Source of the DNA: Paenibacillus albidus
GTDB lineage: Bacteria; Bacillota; Bacilli; Paenibacillales; Paenibacillaceae
Reading direction: 5' to 3'
DNA: 64,000 bases
Assembly: GCF_014644435.1 (NCBI RefSeq)
Contig: NZ_BMKR01000027.1
Span: 31,968 to 95,967 of the forward strand
A program made the position numbers and the translations under genes. Under the pieces are notes generated by a model. It ran no database searches and had not been told where the DNA came from. It saw only the letters and a program-made list of their open reading frames with translations. This document shows positions 42,379 to 51,836 of this stretch, one piece after another; position 1 is the stretch's first letter; the number at the start of each line of letters is the position of its first letter.

Positions 42379-43980
42379 CTATTTAAAATCGTTAAGCTTC
42401 TTATCTTTTAGAGACGCGTTCAATTGACTCGTATATTCCGTAAAAATCTCTCTACCCTTGAACTTGGTCATTAACTCTTCACGATATTGCGGCCAGTTCT
42501 TACCGCTCTCATCTTCGAGTACGGCTTTGATATGAAATTTGTTCATTTCTTTACGGAAATCCCCGATGTTGATGCCGGCAGGAGGAATCAAGCTTACTGG
42601 AGGCAGAGCATTGTGCTTAGGATAATCTTCAATCGTCTTCAATATGGCGTAGTCATGCTCCGAAATGCGGGGATCATTAAACTCTAGACCCAGAACCCTT
42701 GGTTCATCCGGGGTAAACACGCCATATACATTCAACCAATTGCCGGCTTTGGCAATATCCGTATCGAAAGCCTCCACATTGAGGGTAACCTTGTTGCCGG
42801 ATTTGGTATAATGTTTCCCTTCCTGACCATAGTGAGTCAACAGGAAACCTTCCTCACTAGTCAGCCAATCAAGAATCTCCAAAGAGCGCTTTACTTTGTC
42901 CGGTGATTTATCTGCCGTCGTTTTGCTTACCAGAATTGTGTTTTCAGGTACGTTATTCTTCCACATTACTGGTTGATCCAGCGGATAAATCGGCTGCCAG
43001 TTTGCTTCTGGATTAAGCGCCTTCGTCCGGTTTTGCAAACTGGTCGGTACACTATCCAATGCCATGGTTTTGTCGCCTGTTGAGAAGATCATCCCTACTT
43101 TACCTTGGGCGGCTTTATCAACGTGTGCAGGACTTTTGTTGAGGAACCAGTCCGGATCTACGATTCCTGCCTTGTTCCATTCCACCACTTGATCGATAAC
43201 ACCCTGAACCTTAAGATCAGAACGGTTATCTACAAATGTATTGTCAGCAATCATGAAATCAGCAACAAAGCCGTTATTCAGCCATTGAGGGAAGTCTAGC
43301 GGCAAGCTTTGTCCGCTTCCTGCAGCAGTGAAACCATAAGTATCCTGCTTCCCATTGCCGTCCGGGTCTCCTTTAGTGAACTTCGTGAGGACATCGGTTA
43401 GTTCGGCGTAATTGGCAGGTGGTTTTAGACCCAGCTTATCCAGCCAGTCCTGGCGGATATACCAAGATGCATAAGCATTACGTTGGAAAGGCATGATGGC
43501 ACGGGTGAATTCTCCTTGCTTGGGTTGAAAAGCGTCCACCTCCTCCTTGCTCACCCATTTGTAGTAGTTAGGCATGGTCTCCGGGGTGAAAAAGGTACTT
43601 AGATTTGTTGTGATTCCGTCCGAAATATATTTTTGGGACTCCGCACCTGCAGCGATAAACAGATCCGGTACGCTGCCCCCGGCCAAGGAAGCATTCAGTT
43701 TGTCGTGGTACTCTTTGCCTATCGCCATATAGTCAATTTTCAAATCTACATTAAATTTTTCTTCAATAGCTTTTTTAACGAAATCTTTGTCCGCTGAAGG
43801 TAAGGTCACATTCGCAAGAAACACGTTAGCTACTGACCAGTTCAAGGATAACTTCGCCGATTTTGGACTTCCCGCCCCATCAGGCGATGCAGTTGCTGTT
43901 TCATTTGCTGTTTTCTCGCCAGAAGCGCATGCCGTAAGCGCTATCATAGCAGTGAGTCCTAATACGACTAATTTTTTCAT
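42379..43980 (-). CDS. Lipoprotein sugar-binding protein, LplA-like
   Basis: A 533-residue extracellular binding lipoprotein: lipobox LTACASG with Cys18, then a Ser/Ala-rich linker and a long SBP fold as in LplA/YtcQ proteins (KEYHDKLNASLAGGSVPDLF, SWYIRQDWLDKLGLKPP, GDPDGNGKQDTYGFTAAGSG). It delivers substrate to the LplB/LplC permeases. GGAGGG precedes the ATG. First gene of the leftward cluster, with promoter in the divergent gap 43981-44218. Confidence 0.92.
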   Translation of the reverse strand: MKKLVVLGLTAMIALTACASGEKTANETATASPDGAGSPKSAKLSLNWSVANVFLANVTLPSADKDFVKKAIEEKFNVDLKIDYMAIGKEYHDKLNASLAGGSVPDLFIAAGAESQKYISDGITTNLSTFFTPETMPNYYKWVSKEEVDAFQPKQGEFTRAIMPFQRNAYASWYIRQDWLDKLGLKPPANYAELTDVLTKFTKGDPDGNGKQDTYGFTAAGSGQSLPLDFPQWLNNGFVADFMIADNTFVDNRSDLKVQGVIDQVVEWNKAGIVDPDWFLNKSPAHVDKAAQGKVGMIFSTGDKTMALDSVPTSLQNRTKALNPEANWQPIYPLDQPVMWKNNVPENTILVSKTTADKSPDKVKRSLEILDWLTSEEGFLLTHYGQEGKHYTKSGNKVTLNVEAFDTDIAKAGNWLNVYGVFTPDEPRVLGLEFNDPRISEHDYAILKTIEDYPKHNALPPVSLIPPAGINIGDFRKEMNKFHIKAVLEDESGKNWPQYREELMTKFKGREIFTEYTSQLNASLKDKKLNDFK

Positions 43981-44070
43981 CTGACCAACACCCTCCTATT
44001 GTATGATGTTCGCTATTTGTTTTGATGACTTGAATTTATTATAGGCCCCGAACAGGGTTGGAACTAGCAG

Positions 44071-44088
44071 ACTATTTCAAGAAATAGT
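44071..44088. promoter_or_regulatory. 18-bp palindrome in the divergent lplA / GntR promoter region
   Basis: ACTATTTC-AA-GAAATAGT is perfectly symmetrical and lies in the 238-bp gap between the binding-protein gene and the GntR-type regulator. Size and symmetry suit a GntR dimer; use as the operator is inference. Confidence 0.5.
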
Positions 44089-44218
44089 AGTCAATATACA
44101 GAAATATCACATTTATCACACTTGTCCAGATGGCAATTACCTTCCATTTATACTATAATGTAACCCAGTTAGATACCAATACAAAAATACCAGCGTTTTT
44201 CATGGAGGTTCAACATTA

Positions 44219-45595
44219 ATGGCCGCTAAGCCTAAACGAACAACCTTTCGAACTAGGCTTGCAGAGATGGTTTCAGCCTTGCAAACTGACATCATGACAG
44301 GAGTATTAAAGCCCGGTGACTTCCTGCCTTCCGAACTAGTGCTGACGGAGAAGTTTCAACTTAGTAAAAACTCGGTTCGCAAAGGGTTGGAACAACTGCT
44401 TGACCTGGAAATGATCGAAAAAGTGCCGCGAATCGGTACACGCGTTATCGGGACAGGCCGTAACGAAAAGATCATCTTGAGATTTGGTTATTACCCAACC
44501 CTCACCCTCGAAGCAGATTTATTGCAACTGGTGGGAATGTTCGAGGGCCAGTTTCCGCATATTGCTGTCCAGATGATACCTCTATCGCATTCGTACTTTT
44601 CTGAGGACGCGAAAGCAGCCATAGAGAGAGACGCTTTGGACTTGATCACTTTAAATATGCAAAGCTACGAATCACTTTCTGAAGCCACACAAGTCTCCGA
44701 CATTTTGGAGCCACTGGAACGCAAGAGCAGCACTTATCCCTTCCTATCGGGACCGTTCACTCAAGACAATCAATTGTATGTGCAGCCGTTTATTTTTTCG
44801 CCAATCGTCTTATGTTATAACCGGGAGCATTTCAGGGAAGCTGCATGGCCTGAGCCGGATAGCAGCTGGAAATGGAGCGATGTTCAACAGGCAGCTCTAG
44901 CTTTAACACAAAAGCATGACCGGATCGGCATATTGTTTCATCTGCAATCCATCAATCGATGGCCGCTTTTTTTGCTGCAAAATAAGGTCGTTTTTGAACG
45001 GGATCTGCTGGGGAAGCTGATTGTGACCAACGACAATTTCCGTCAGGCCCTGCAAATCAGCCTTGGACTGTTTGAAGGAATGAACCCGGACACCGTTTAT
45101 ATGTCGGAGAATGACTCGGATGCAGAACGTTTTTTCCTGCAGCAAAAAGCTTCGATGATTGTCACCAGCTATTTCAGCCTGAACCATTTGCGTAAAGCTG
45201 ACTTCTCGTATGACATCGCTCCGCTACCCTATTCTTTGGAAGCGAAGACGCAGCTCTTAATCATTGGTCTTGCGGTCAGTACATCTAGCAAGCACAAAGA
45301 AGCAGCCCGAACCCTCCTGAATTTTCTCGTCTCAAAGCAAGCACAGCTGCACATTCGCAAAAACACCTTAAGCATTCCTAGTGTGAAAACGGCGGCAGAA
45401 TGGGTCGGGGAAGAAAAGTTGACGAGACCTTCCCGATTTTTTATGTACCGTGATATCATCCTAACCTTCAGTTTTTACAGCGATATGAATATTACTTTCC
45501 GCGAGCTGGAAATCATGCGGCATATTCTTAAGCTTTATTGGGCACGTCTCGACGATTTTGAGACCGTTTGCCGACAGCTGAAGCTCTCCCTTTAA
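44219..45595 (+). CDS. GntR-type regulator fused to a solute-binding-protein domain
   Basis: A 458-residue protein: N-terminal GntR winged helix (about 5-80: MVSALQTDIMTGVLKPGDFL, LTEKFQLSKNSVRKGLEQLL, KVPRIGTRVI), then an ABC-type sugar-binding fold (about 85-450: IILRFGYYPTLTLEADLLQL, FIFSPIVLCYNREHFREAAW, VSTSSKHKEAARTLLNFLV). There is no signal peptide, so the binding-protein fold acts in the cytosol as ligand sensor. GGAGGT precedes the ATG. Divergent from the importer genes, which it very likely controls in response to the imported sugar. Confidence 0.88.
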   Translation: MAAKPKRTTFRTRLAEMVSALQTDIMTGVLKPGDFLPSELVLTEKFQLSKNSVRKGLEQLLDLEMIEKVPRIGTRVIGTGRNEKIILRFGYYPTLTLEADLLQLVGMFEGQFPHIAVQMIPLSHSYFSEDAKAAIERDALDLITLNMQSYESLSEATQVSDILEPLERKSSTYPFLSGPFTQDNQLYVQPFIFSPIVLCYNREHFREAAWPEPDSSWKWSDVQQAALALTQKHDRIGILFHLQSINRWPLFLLQNKVVFERDLLGKLIVTNDNFRQALQISLGLFEGMNPDTVYMSENDSDAERFFLQQKASMIVTSYFSLNHLRKADFSYDIAPLPYSLEAKTQLLIIGLAVSTSSKHKEAARTLLNFLVSKQAQLHIRKNTLSIPSVKTAAEWVGEEKLTRPSRFFMYRDIILTFSFYSDMNITFRELEIMRHILKLYWARLDDFETVCRQLKLSL

Positions 45596-45614
45596 ATAAC
45601 GAGCATGAATGCTA

Positions 45615-45652
45615 ACACCCCATCCTTGACGGATGGGGCGTCGGTATTTTGT
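45615..45652. terminator. Terminator between convergent genes
   Basis: ACACCCCATCC pairs with GGATGGGGCGT (one mismatch) around TTGAC, followed by a T-rich run on the + strand. Confidence 0.75.
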
Positions 45653-45665
45653 TGTATCTATGGAA

Positions 45666-48600
45666 TCATCGGCTGCCAAACCACTTCTGCCCTAGTGCCT
45701 CATAGAAAGGAGTACCTTGGGTATTCGAGCCCTGCCATATCTGAAGTGAAACGACTTTCTGTTGTTGGCCGATCATCAGCCTGATCGTGTAGGGTACTCC
45801 GCTTTCGTCCTTAGCCTGACCCTGTAGAAAAACGCTATTGGATGCTGTAACCAACCATTGAACCTGATCCAGCTCCAGATTTAATCCCTTTGGTTCTACA
45901 TGAATCTTCACTATGCGTTGAGATGATTCAACATCCAGATCCCAATCGGCTTCAATATGCACTTTCTTTGCAACACTGCCCAACTCGGCATTGCCTTCGG
46001 CAATAGTGAACCATCCCCCAAATTCCACCCTATTATCACCTGGGCTATAAACGGCAAGTGTAGAGACTGACTCCGCTTTCCCATATCTGCTATTCGTCAA
46101 CAGCTCCGTCTTCACCTGATATAATCCCGCTGGAAGTTGTACATTCGTTGCAATATTGCCTGAGACATCTGTCTCGTATACGGTCTGAAGCACCGGTGTG
46201 TCGTATGCCTCTAGCGTTCCATCCGGATTCATCTTCGAGATCGTAAATTGAATGGGCAGCCCGGCTATAGATCCTAACTCTTCATCATCCTGTGATACAT
46301 GTGCTGACAGATTAAAATTCCCTTCCGAAACGGCTGCAGGACCTGTATATGCAACTGATGCTGCTTCACGTTTGACAGTTAGGCTTCCTTTCCCTTCACT
46401 CTCTCCGGTAAAAGTATTATCATCCCGTTGGAAGACAGCTTGCACATCATAAACAGCCTCTTCAGCATTATCCGGCACATCTTGACTTACTAAATAGGAC
46501 AATACTGCAACGCCTTCGGCATTCGTTGAAGCATTACCTATTACTTCTCCGCCGACCGAGAACTGCACGGAATGATCTTCGAGCGGATGCCCTTGAAGAT
46601 TCGTCAGTGTCGCTCTCAAATTCGTGGTATCGCTGTAGGTGGCCTCCGATACGGTATCAAGAGTAAGCGAAGTGCCCTGGTAAACAGTAATTCCGATTGT
46701 GTTCGTTCTAACGGTCTTGCCACCTAAGGTGATATCAGCGTATACATTTGCTGTCCCCGCCTTTAGTGCTTTGACCTGACCATACACAGCAGACACGACG
46801 GTCGGGTCGCTGCTGGTAAAAGTAACTATTCCTCCAGCCATGACGGCAGGCAGTCCATTGGCTAAAACGCCGGAACTGATAACTGGCTCACTTTGCCCCT
46901 GTTCCAGCGTAACTCTCGCCATCGTTATAGAAGCTTGGGCCAGCGGAACTGGCAGTTTGTATAAGTTTGGCCCAGACGCATAGTAGATGCTTCCGTCCAC
47001 ACCTAAGTCCACGAGGTTCGTTTGTGTCTCCACAAGCTTACGTGATTTCATGGAGATAGGATCGATTACCGTAACATAACGGGCAATGTTCGTATACAGC
47101 AAGCCATCTTGCCCCCAGCGTAAATAAAAGGCCCGCCAAGGGCTGCCACCGCTCGCATTCGGGTAAAAAAGCTTGCTTTTCATAACCTCATTAGTATCAG
47201 GGTCTAAAGCATAAATCGCATAAATCTGCCCTCCTTGCCCGTCACTTCCCCAGGCACCGCCCCATAACAGTCCATCGGGACCAAAAGACAGTCCGCCTAG
47301 CAATCTTGGAGACGTCAAGCCTGGAATTGCAGGTACAAACTCATCCAGTTTGGTTTCTGTCGCTACATCCCATTTGAATAGTTTGGCTGACGTTGCCGTC
47401 GCTTTTGAGCCGAGTCCTCCTTCAATAGACGTGCCTCCATAGACAACCCCGTTTTTATATGCAAGTGCAATGATACTTTGATCTTGAACGACATTACGAG
47501 TCGACGTCCATGTATTCGCAGTTTCATCATAGATGGTTAAGCTACCACCCAGACTCCCGTAGCCTGGTATAGTACCGATGAATAACTTATTATCGCCGGA
47601 AGCCATCGCATATGGGCGATCTTGCCCTTCCGGAATCGTATTTACGAGACCTGGGTTATTCGTTGGCAATGCCCCATAGATATAAGGCTGGCTTGCATCG
47701 TAACGGTAAATCCGTGCTCCAGAGTAAGCGCCAAAATAGGCTTTTCCGTTCAAGAAACCGATCTCCTCTATTTGATGCGGAGAATCAGAATTAGACATCT
47801 GCATATCGTATTTCTGATTGGTTTGATCAAATATACTCAGTCCATCTATGAAACCGCCCAGATACAGCTTTCCATCGGGTCCTGCTGCGAGACTTTGGAT
47901 ATTGACACCGTCTTTTACCACAGGGACTTGGCGGGTTATTAAAGAATCGTCTGTCGGATTATAGAGGGTATATTGTCCATTCTCGTATAAAGCTGCTAAT
48001 ACTTGGCTGCCGTCAGGCAACGTGATCCAATTCATCGCTTTCGTTCCGATTTCAGGCAGCTTGATCTCTGGAGCAACAGCCTGCACGGAATTGGTTTCGA
48101 CATTATAAGTCCATAACGTGTGTGAATATTTATTATGGTAATATAGCAGTTTGGAATCATAAGGTGACGGAGGTGATATTTTGCCGTCGAATGCCTCAAG
48201 CGAAGTATTCGGCACTTTCTTAATCACCTCATATGTCTGACCGTCCGCGACGGCAAGCGAGGTACCGTGGGTAATGTATAGAAGTCCATTGAAGGGAGAA
48301 ATATTGTGTACAAAATCGTCAGTACCGGTGAACGGCATGGGGATCTCTATCTTTTCCCCCGTAGTTCTGTCCATACGTATTAAGTGTTTTTTTGAGCCGA
48401 TTCCGACATACAAGTACTGTTCCGTAACCCCGGCTCCCCGAGCATATTGCTCCTTATCGTGCATGCTGCCCAGATCTATAAACCTGCCATTCGCAATATT
48501 GTATGAAAATACTTTAGAGTTTGGGTAGGTGGAACCATAGATGAGCCCATCTGAACTTGCATCTAGATCCCATACGAAATTATTAGAAGGATTATTCCCG

Positions 48601-49487
48601 ATCAGCGTGATCTTTTGAAGAATAGGGTCATATTGCCAAAAGCTTTGATTGGCTGTAGCGGAAAAGTAGACTTTGTTATCCGACCCGACCGTTACCGCCC
48701 AGGTTTCTGTTGTACCGGGAACTTGTTCGGAGAAGTTGACGTGTCCGGTAACCGCATCTACCGCATAAAACGTCCCCGGGGCACCATTGGCCACGAAGTA
48801 TAACTCCCCGTTCCCTATCGCTCCCCCCAAAGTTGTTCCCGAAAGAGTCGCTTTACCCAGATTAACAGGTGTGCCATACGTGAACGGCAACGTCAGCGTG
48901 TCATTCACTTTCTTCGTGAAGGAAATGTCGTCAAAATAAGCTTTACTGAGCGTAGCCGCACCGGAATACAACAAGATTTTCGCCGTAGCCGCTTTAGCTG
49001 GTGCAATTCCCTCTACTTTTATGGGCTTCCATGTATTCAGCGGACTAGTATAAGAAACGGTAGATTGCCCTCTTTCAATTCCTGATGAATCATAGAATTT
49101 GATGTATAGAATGACACCTCCCCCGGTTATCAATTTAACGTTAGCTTTCGCTTCATACAGGCCGTCCTCTTCTATAGTTATAGCAGGGGTGATCACAGCA
49201 ACGGGGTTTGTACTGCTGGTGTCATTAATCAGGAGACTGGACAATCCGCTGTTCTGTTCTTCCTGGCTTACCGATATAGAGCCCGTTGGCGTACCCGGAA
49301 ACAACCCCCATCCAGGAATACTTGCGCCGGAGGCAGGATCTTCAAATCCGGAATTAGGCACGGGAATATTTTCTACCGCCTCAGTGGCCTGAACGTTGGC
49401 AGGCAAGTAAAAAGTTAAGCAGAGCACAACTAAAAATCCTAACAGCCATCTGGAAAACGCGATTCTTTCAACCCTAGAAATAACCAT
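45666..49487 (-). CDS. Large secreted multidomain protein with beta-propeller and Ig-like domains
   Basis: A 1273-residue exported protein. Signal peptide (WLLGFLVVLCLTFYLPANVQA); a jelly-roll carbohydrate-binding-like module (about 40-190, NSGFEDPASGASIPGWGLF ... KAYFDDISF); a long WD/Kelch-like propeller (about 200-840) with repeats such as GLLYITHGTSLAVADG and GPDGKLYLGGFIDGL; a Big_2-like Ig domain (about 860-930); two more Ig-like stretches; and a beta-rich end. No catalytic motif recognised; propellers of this type can be lyases or binding scaffolds. ATG 49487 follows AAGGG. A near-consensus cre site lies about 80 bp upstream. Placed in the pectin-related locus. Confidence 0.85.
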   Translation of the reverse strand: MVISRVERIAFSRWLLGFLVVLCLTFYLPANVQATEAVENIPVPNSGFEDPASGASIPGWGLFPGTPTGSISVSQEEQNSGLSSLLINDTSSTNPVAVITPAITIEEDGLYEAKANVKLITGGGVILYIKFYDSSGIERGQSTVSYTSPLNTWKPIKVEGIAPAKAATAKILLYSGAATLSKAYFDDISFTKKVNDTLTLPFTYGTPVNLGKATLSGTTLGGAIGNGELYFVANGAPGTFYAVDAVTGHVNFSEQVPGTTETWAVTVGSDNKVYFSATANQSFWQYDPILQKITLIGNNPSNNFVWDLDASSDGLIYGSTYPNSKVFSYNIANGRFIDLGSMHDKEQYARGAGVTEQYLYVGIGSKKHLIRMDRTTGEKIEIPMPFTGTDDFVHNISPFNGLLYITHGTSLAVADGQTYEVIKKVPNTSLEAFDGKISPPSPYDSKLLYYHNKYSHTLWTYNVETNSVQAVAPEIKLPEIGTKAMNWITLPDGSQVLAALYENGQYTLYNPTDDSLITRQVPVVKDGVNIQSLAAGPDGKLYLGGFIDGLSIFDQTNQKYDMQMSNSDSPHQIEEIGFLNGKAYFGAYSGARIYRYDASQPYIYGALPTNNPGLVNTIPEGQDRPYAMASGDNKLFIGTIPGYGSLGGSLTIYDETANTWTSTRNVVQDQSIIALAYKNGVVYGGTSIEGGLGSKATATSAKLFKWDVATETKLDEFVPAIPGLTSPRLLGGLSFGPDGLLWGGAWGSDGQGGQIYAIYALDPDTNEVMKSKLFYPNASGGSPWRAFYLRWGQDGLLYTNIARYVTVIDPISMKSRKLVETQTNLVDLGVDGSIYYASGPNLYKLPVPLAQASITMARVTLEQGQSEPVISSGVLANGLPAVMAGGIVTFTSSDPTVVSAVYGQVKALKAGTANVYADITLGGKTVRTNTIGITVYQGTSLTLDTVSEATYSDTTNLRATLTNLQGHPLEDHSVQFSVGGEVIGNASTNAEGVAVLSYLVSQDVPDNAEEAVYDVQAVFQRDDNTFTGESEGKGSLTVKREAASVAYTGPAAVSEGNFNLSAHVSQDDEELGSIAGLPIQFTISKMNPDGTLEAYDTPVLQTVYETDVSGNIATNVQLPAGLYQVKTELLTNSRYGKAESVSTLAVYSPGDNRVEFGGWFTIAEGNAELGSVAKKVHIEADWDLDVESSQRIVKIHVEPKGLNLELDQVQWLVTASNSVFLQGQAKDESGVPYTIRLMIGQQQKVVSLQIWQGSNTQGTPFYEALGQKWFGSR

Positions 49488-49564
49488 TCTCATCATCCCT
49501 TTTTCTGAATTCTACCTTGCAGGTAGTGTGCCTGGAGATTAGAGTGACTAAAGTTCTTCCGAAT

Positions 49565-49578
49565 CGAAATCGCTTTCA
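49565..49578. promoter_or_regulatory. Candidate cre site (CcpA)
   Basis: CGAAATCGCTTTCA matches the catabolite response consensus TGWAANCGNTNWCA at 13 of 14 positions. It lies about 80 bp before the propeller-protein gene and just after the dehydrogenase gene, fitting carbon catabolite control of a polysaccharide-use gene. Confidence 0.6.
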
Positions 49579-49616
49579 TTTTATATTGTAAACAAAGCAG
49601 TACTAGTTGTAAGAGA

Positions 49617-50624
49617 TTACACCTTTCCATAATCAATGAGGACGCCCAGTACATCCCGCGGTGACTTACTAAGCATTTCGTAAGCTTCTGTCATGGACAG
49701 TAACGACAATTCATGTGTGATAAGTCTTTGGATAGAAATCCGTTGTTCTGCGAGTAAGCGAATATATTCCGCCATATTGCGTCCTTCCGTCCAACGCACA
49801 TATCCAATTGGATAATCAACACCCTTACTTTCATAACTTTCGTGATACCGCCCAGGCCCACCAGCACGTGAAATGAGAATCTGTGCCTCTTTGGCAAACA
49901 TTAACTCTCGGTCAAAATCCATTTTGACATCGCCTACAATAATGATTCTCCCTCTGTCGCGAATCCAACGCAGTGCCTGATCGATCATACCCGAATTGGC
50001 GCCATTTGCGCAGATAACGACGGCATCAACTCCTTGATGCTGGTCTAACGAGACAACAGCTCTGCTTACATCTTCCACTTGGTCATACACCTGTGCACTG
50101 ATGGCTTCCGAAAGCTTGGTGCAGCGTTCTGCCAACAGATCAAACCCGATGACCCTGTTACCCGATATATCAGCAATTCGGCCTGCGATTTGACCTAATA
50201 TCCCGAGTCCAACTACAACAACTGATTCTCCAAAACGTAAATCGGCTTGCCGAAGTGCGTGAATAGCAATCGCACCAAGCCCGACAAATGCTGCGTCTTT
50301 CGATGTACATGTGTCAGGAAGCGGAACAACTAAATGCTTAGGCACAGCCAATATTTCCGCATGTCTGGTATATGGAGAACCGTAACAAGCGACACGCTGT
50401 CCTTTCTGCACATGAGTGACACCCTCCCCGATTTCCCTGACAACTCCCATTGCGCTGTAACCAAGCTGAATGGGATTCTCGGACTTGATGTTTTTCAGAA
50501 GTAGTTCCGTTCCCGAACTGATAGCAGAATAGATGGTTTCTACACTCACGTAATTTGCCTCAACTAAAGGTTCATCGATATCCAGGATTTCAACCTTGCC
50601 TTTCAAGGAAATGACAGATTTCAT
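49617..50624 (-). CDS. MDR-superfamily dehydrogenase without catalytic zinc Cys
   Basis: A 335-residue medium-chain dehydrogenase/reductase: GroES-like N-domain (YSAISSGTELLLKN, GYSAMGVVREIGEGV, GQRVACYG) and Rossmann domain (VVVVGLGILGQIAGRIA). The usual first zinc ligand (GICGSD) is replaced by AISSGTE, as in BchC/YjmD-like members, and the structural zinc loop is absent. It may oxidise or reduce a sugar derivative from the polysaccharide locus; substrate not readable. GGTGGG precedes the ATG. Confidence 0.85.
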   Translation of the reverse strand: MKSVISLKGKVEILDIDEPLVEANYVSVETIYSAISSGTELLLKNIKSENPIQLGYSAMGVVREIGEGVTHVQKGQRVACYGSPYTRHAEILAVPKHLVVPLPDTCTSKDAAFVGLGAIAIHALRQADLRFGESVVVVGLGILGQIAGRIADISGNRVIGFDLLAERCTKLSEAISAQVYDQVEDVSRAVVSLDQHQGVDAVVICANGANSGMIDQALRWIRDRGRIIIVGDVKMDFDRELMFAKEAQILISRAGGPGRYHESYESKGVDYPIGYVRWTEGRNMAEYIRLLAEQRISIQRLITHELSLLSMTEAYEMLSKSPRDVLGVLIDYGKV

Positions 50625-50829
50625 TTCAGCCCACCTTCCTTATTGGTTCATATCTGGTTCATACAACAGATGTTATGAGATAAACTTAGTAAAGTCAAAC
50701 ATTATTTTCATATTTATGTCCAAATATTGAACGAATGTTTTTAGATAAGCACTAAATAAGAACCAGTTGAATGGAGTTTAGTTCCCCGTGAATGGGTACA
50801 TCTCCTTGTCTCAACCTGCGCAAAACAAA

Positions 50830-50852
50830 AAATCCGCACACCGCGCGGATTT
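50830..50852 (-). terminator. Terminator downstream of the AraC gene
   Basis: Read leftward, AAATCCGC pairs with GCGGATTT and is followed by a run of T (TTTTTTGTTTTG). Confidence 0.75.
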
Positions 50853-50855
50853 CAA

Positions 50856-51020
50856 TCAATTCGAATACACCTTTGTTAAAGTCATCTTCAAACTTGCCGG
50901 TATATCTAGGTGCATCTGGACTTGAATAGCCAGGCTAGGATCACTTTTGTCATAAGCCTCGGCAATAAGGTCTCCTGCTTTAGTACCGTGGGCATCGTTT
51001 TTATTCTCTTCGAACCACAC
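50856..51020 (-). pseudogene. Short coding-like remnant after the AraC gene
   Basis: A 54-codon frame from GTG 51020 to TGA 50856 reads WFEENKNDAHGTKAGDLIAE, then AYDKSDPSLAIQVQMHLDIP and ASLKMTLTKVYSN. Composition is protein-like, but there is no ribosome binding site, and a stop closes the frame just upstream. Probably the tail of a lost gene that supplied the terminator at 50830; family not recognised. Confidence 0.3.
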
Positions 51021-51050
51021 ATCTATTTATCCATCTTTGTAAAGATTATA

Positions 51051-51836
51051 TCATGTGGTGGTAAAACCCTTTCGGCGGAACTCATTGGGGGTTATCCCAT
51101 ATTCCTTTTTAAAAACACGATAGAAAGAACGCAAACTGTTGAATCCGGAATCAAACGCGATATTTGTGACCGGCTGGGTAGTAGATAACAACAACATGTG
51201 AGCAAAGGCTGCCCGCTGCCCATTGATGTAATCTCGGAATGAGATGTGGAACTGTTCAGAAAAGATCCGGGAAATAATAGATTTGCTGATGCCAAGGTCT
51301 CTTGAAAGCGCATCCAGATTTATGTGATCTAAAAAATGAATGTCGATATAAGCAAGAACTTTTGGAATGAGATCGATTTCTTTCTTGTAGTCTACTTTTT
51401 TCATTAACAATAACGGCAGAGCATGCCCTAATATTACAGAGGTGTACGCCTTGAGCAAACGAATGTCACATTGTTCTTTATATAGTTTATATAAGGTTGT
51501 CAGGAGGTCTGGAAGTACCTGATGCTTGGGGATAACAGGGTTGTCCGGGACCTGATTAAGCAAATCCCCCGCAAAATCTCCCGGAAATACGGCATCAAAA
51601 AAGATCAGCAGGATCTGGTTCTTCTCTATGGTGTTGTAGCTGTGAGGTTGATTGGAGAAAATGACCGCCATGTCTCCTTCAGACAAAACATAATCTTTTC
51701 CATTGATGTTGATATTGATTTTGCCGGACAACACCAGCGTGATCTCTACATTTTTATGTAAATGAAGAGGATAGGTGTTATTGGTAGAAATAAAGGAATG
51801 AAACGCCTGGTCACGATGCTGATATTTAATATTCAT
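51051..51836 (-). CDS. AraC-family regulator with cupin domain
   Basis: A 261-residue regulator: cupin (TYPLHLHKNVEITLVLSGKI, LSEGDMAVIFSNQPHSYN) and C-terminal double HTH (LDALSRDLGISKSIISRIFS; VTNIAFDSGFNSLRSFYRVF, TPNEFRRKGF). ATG 51836 lies just after GGGGAGGAAG; earlier in-frame starts lack a site. Divergent from the pectate lyase gene, its probable target. Confidence 0.88.
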   Translation of the reverse strand: MNIKYQHRDQAFHSFISTNNTYPLHLHKNVEITLVLSGKINININGKDYVLSEGDMAVIFSNQPHSYNTIEKNQILLIFFDAVFPGDFAGDLLNQVPDNPVIPKHQVLPDLLTTLYKLYKEQCDIRLLKAYTSVILGHALPLLLMKKVDYKKEIDLIPKVLAYIDIHFLDHINLDALSRDLGISKSIISRIFSEQFHISFRDYINGQRAAFAHMLLLSTTQPVTNIAFDSGFNSLRSFYRVFKKEYGITPNEFRRKGFTTT

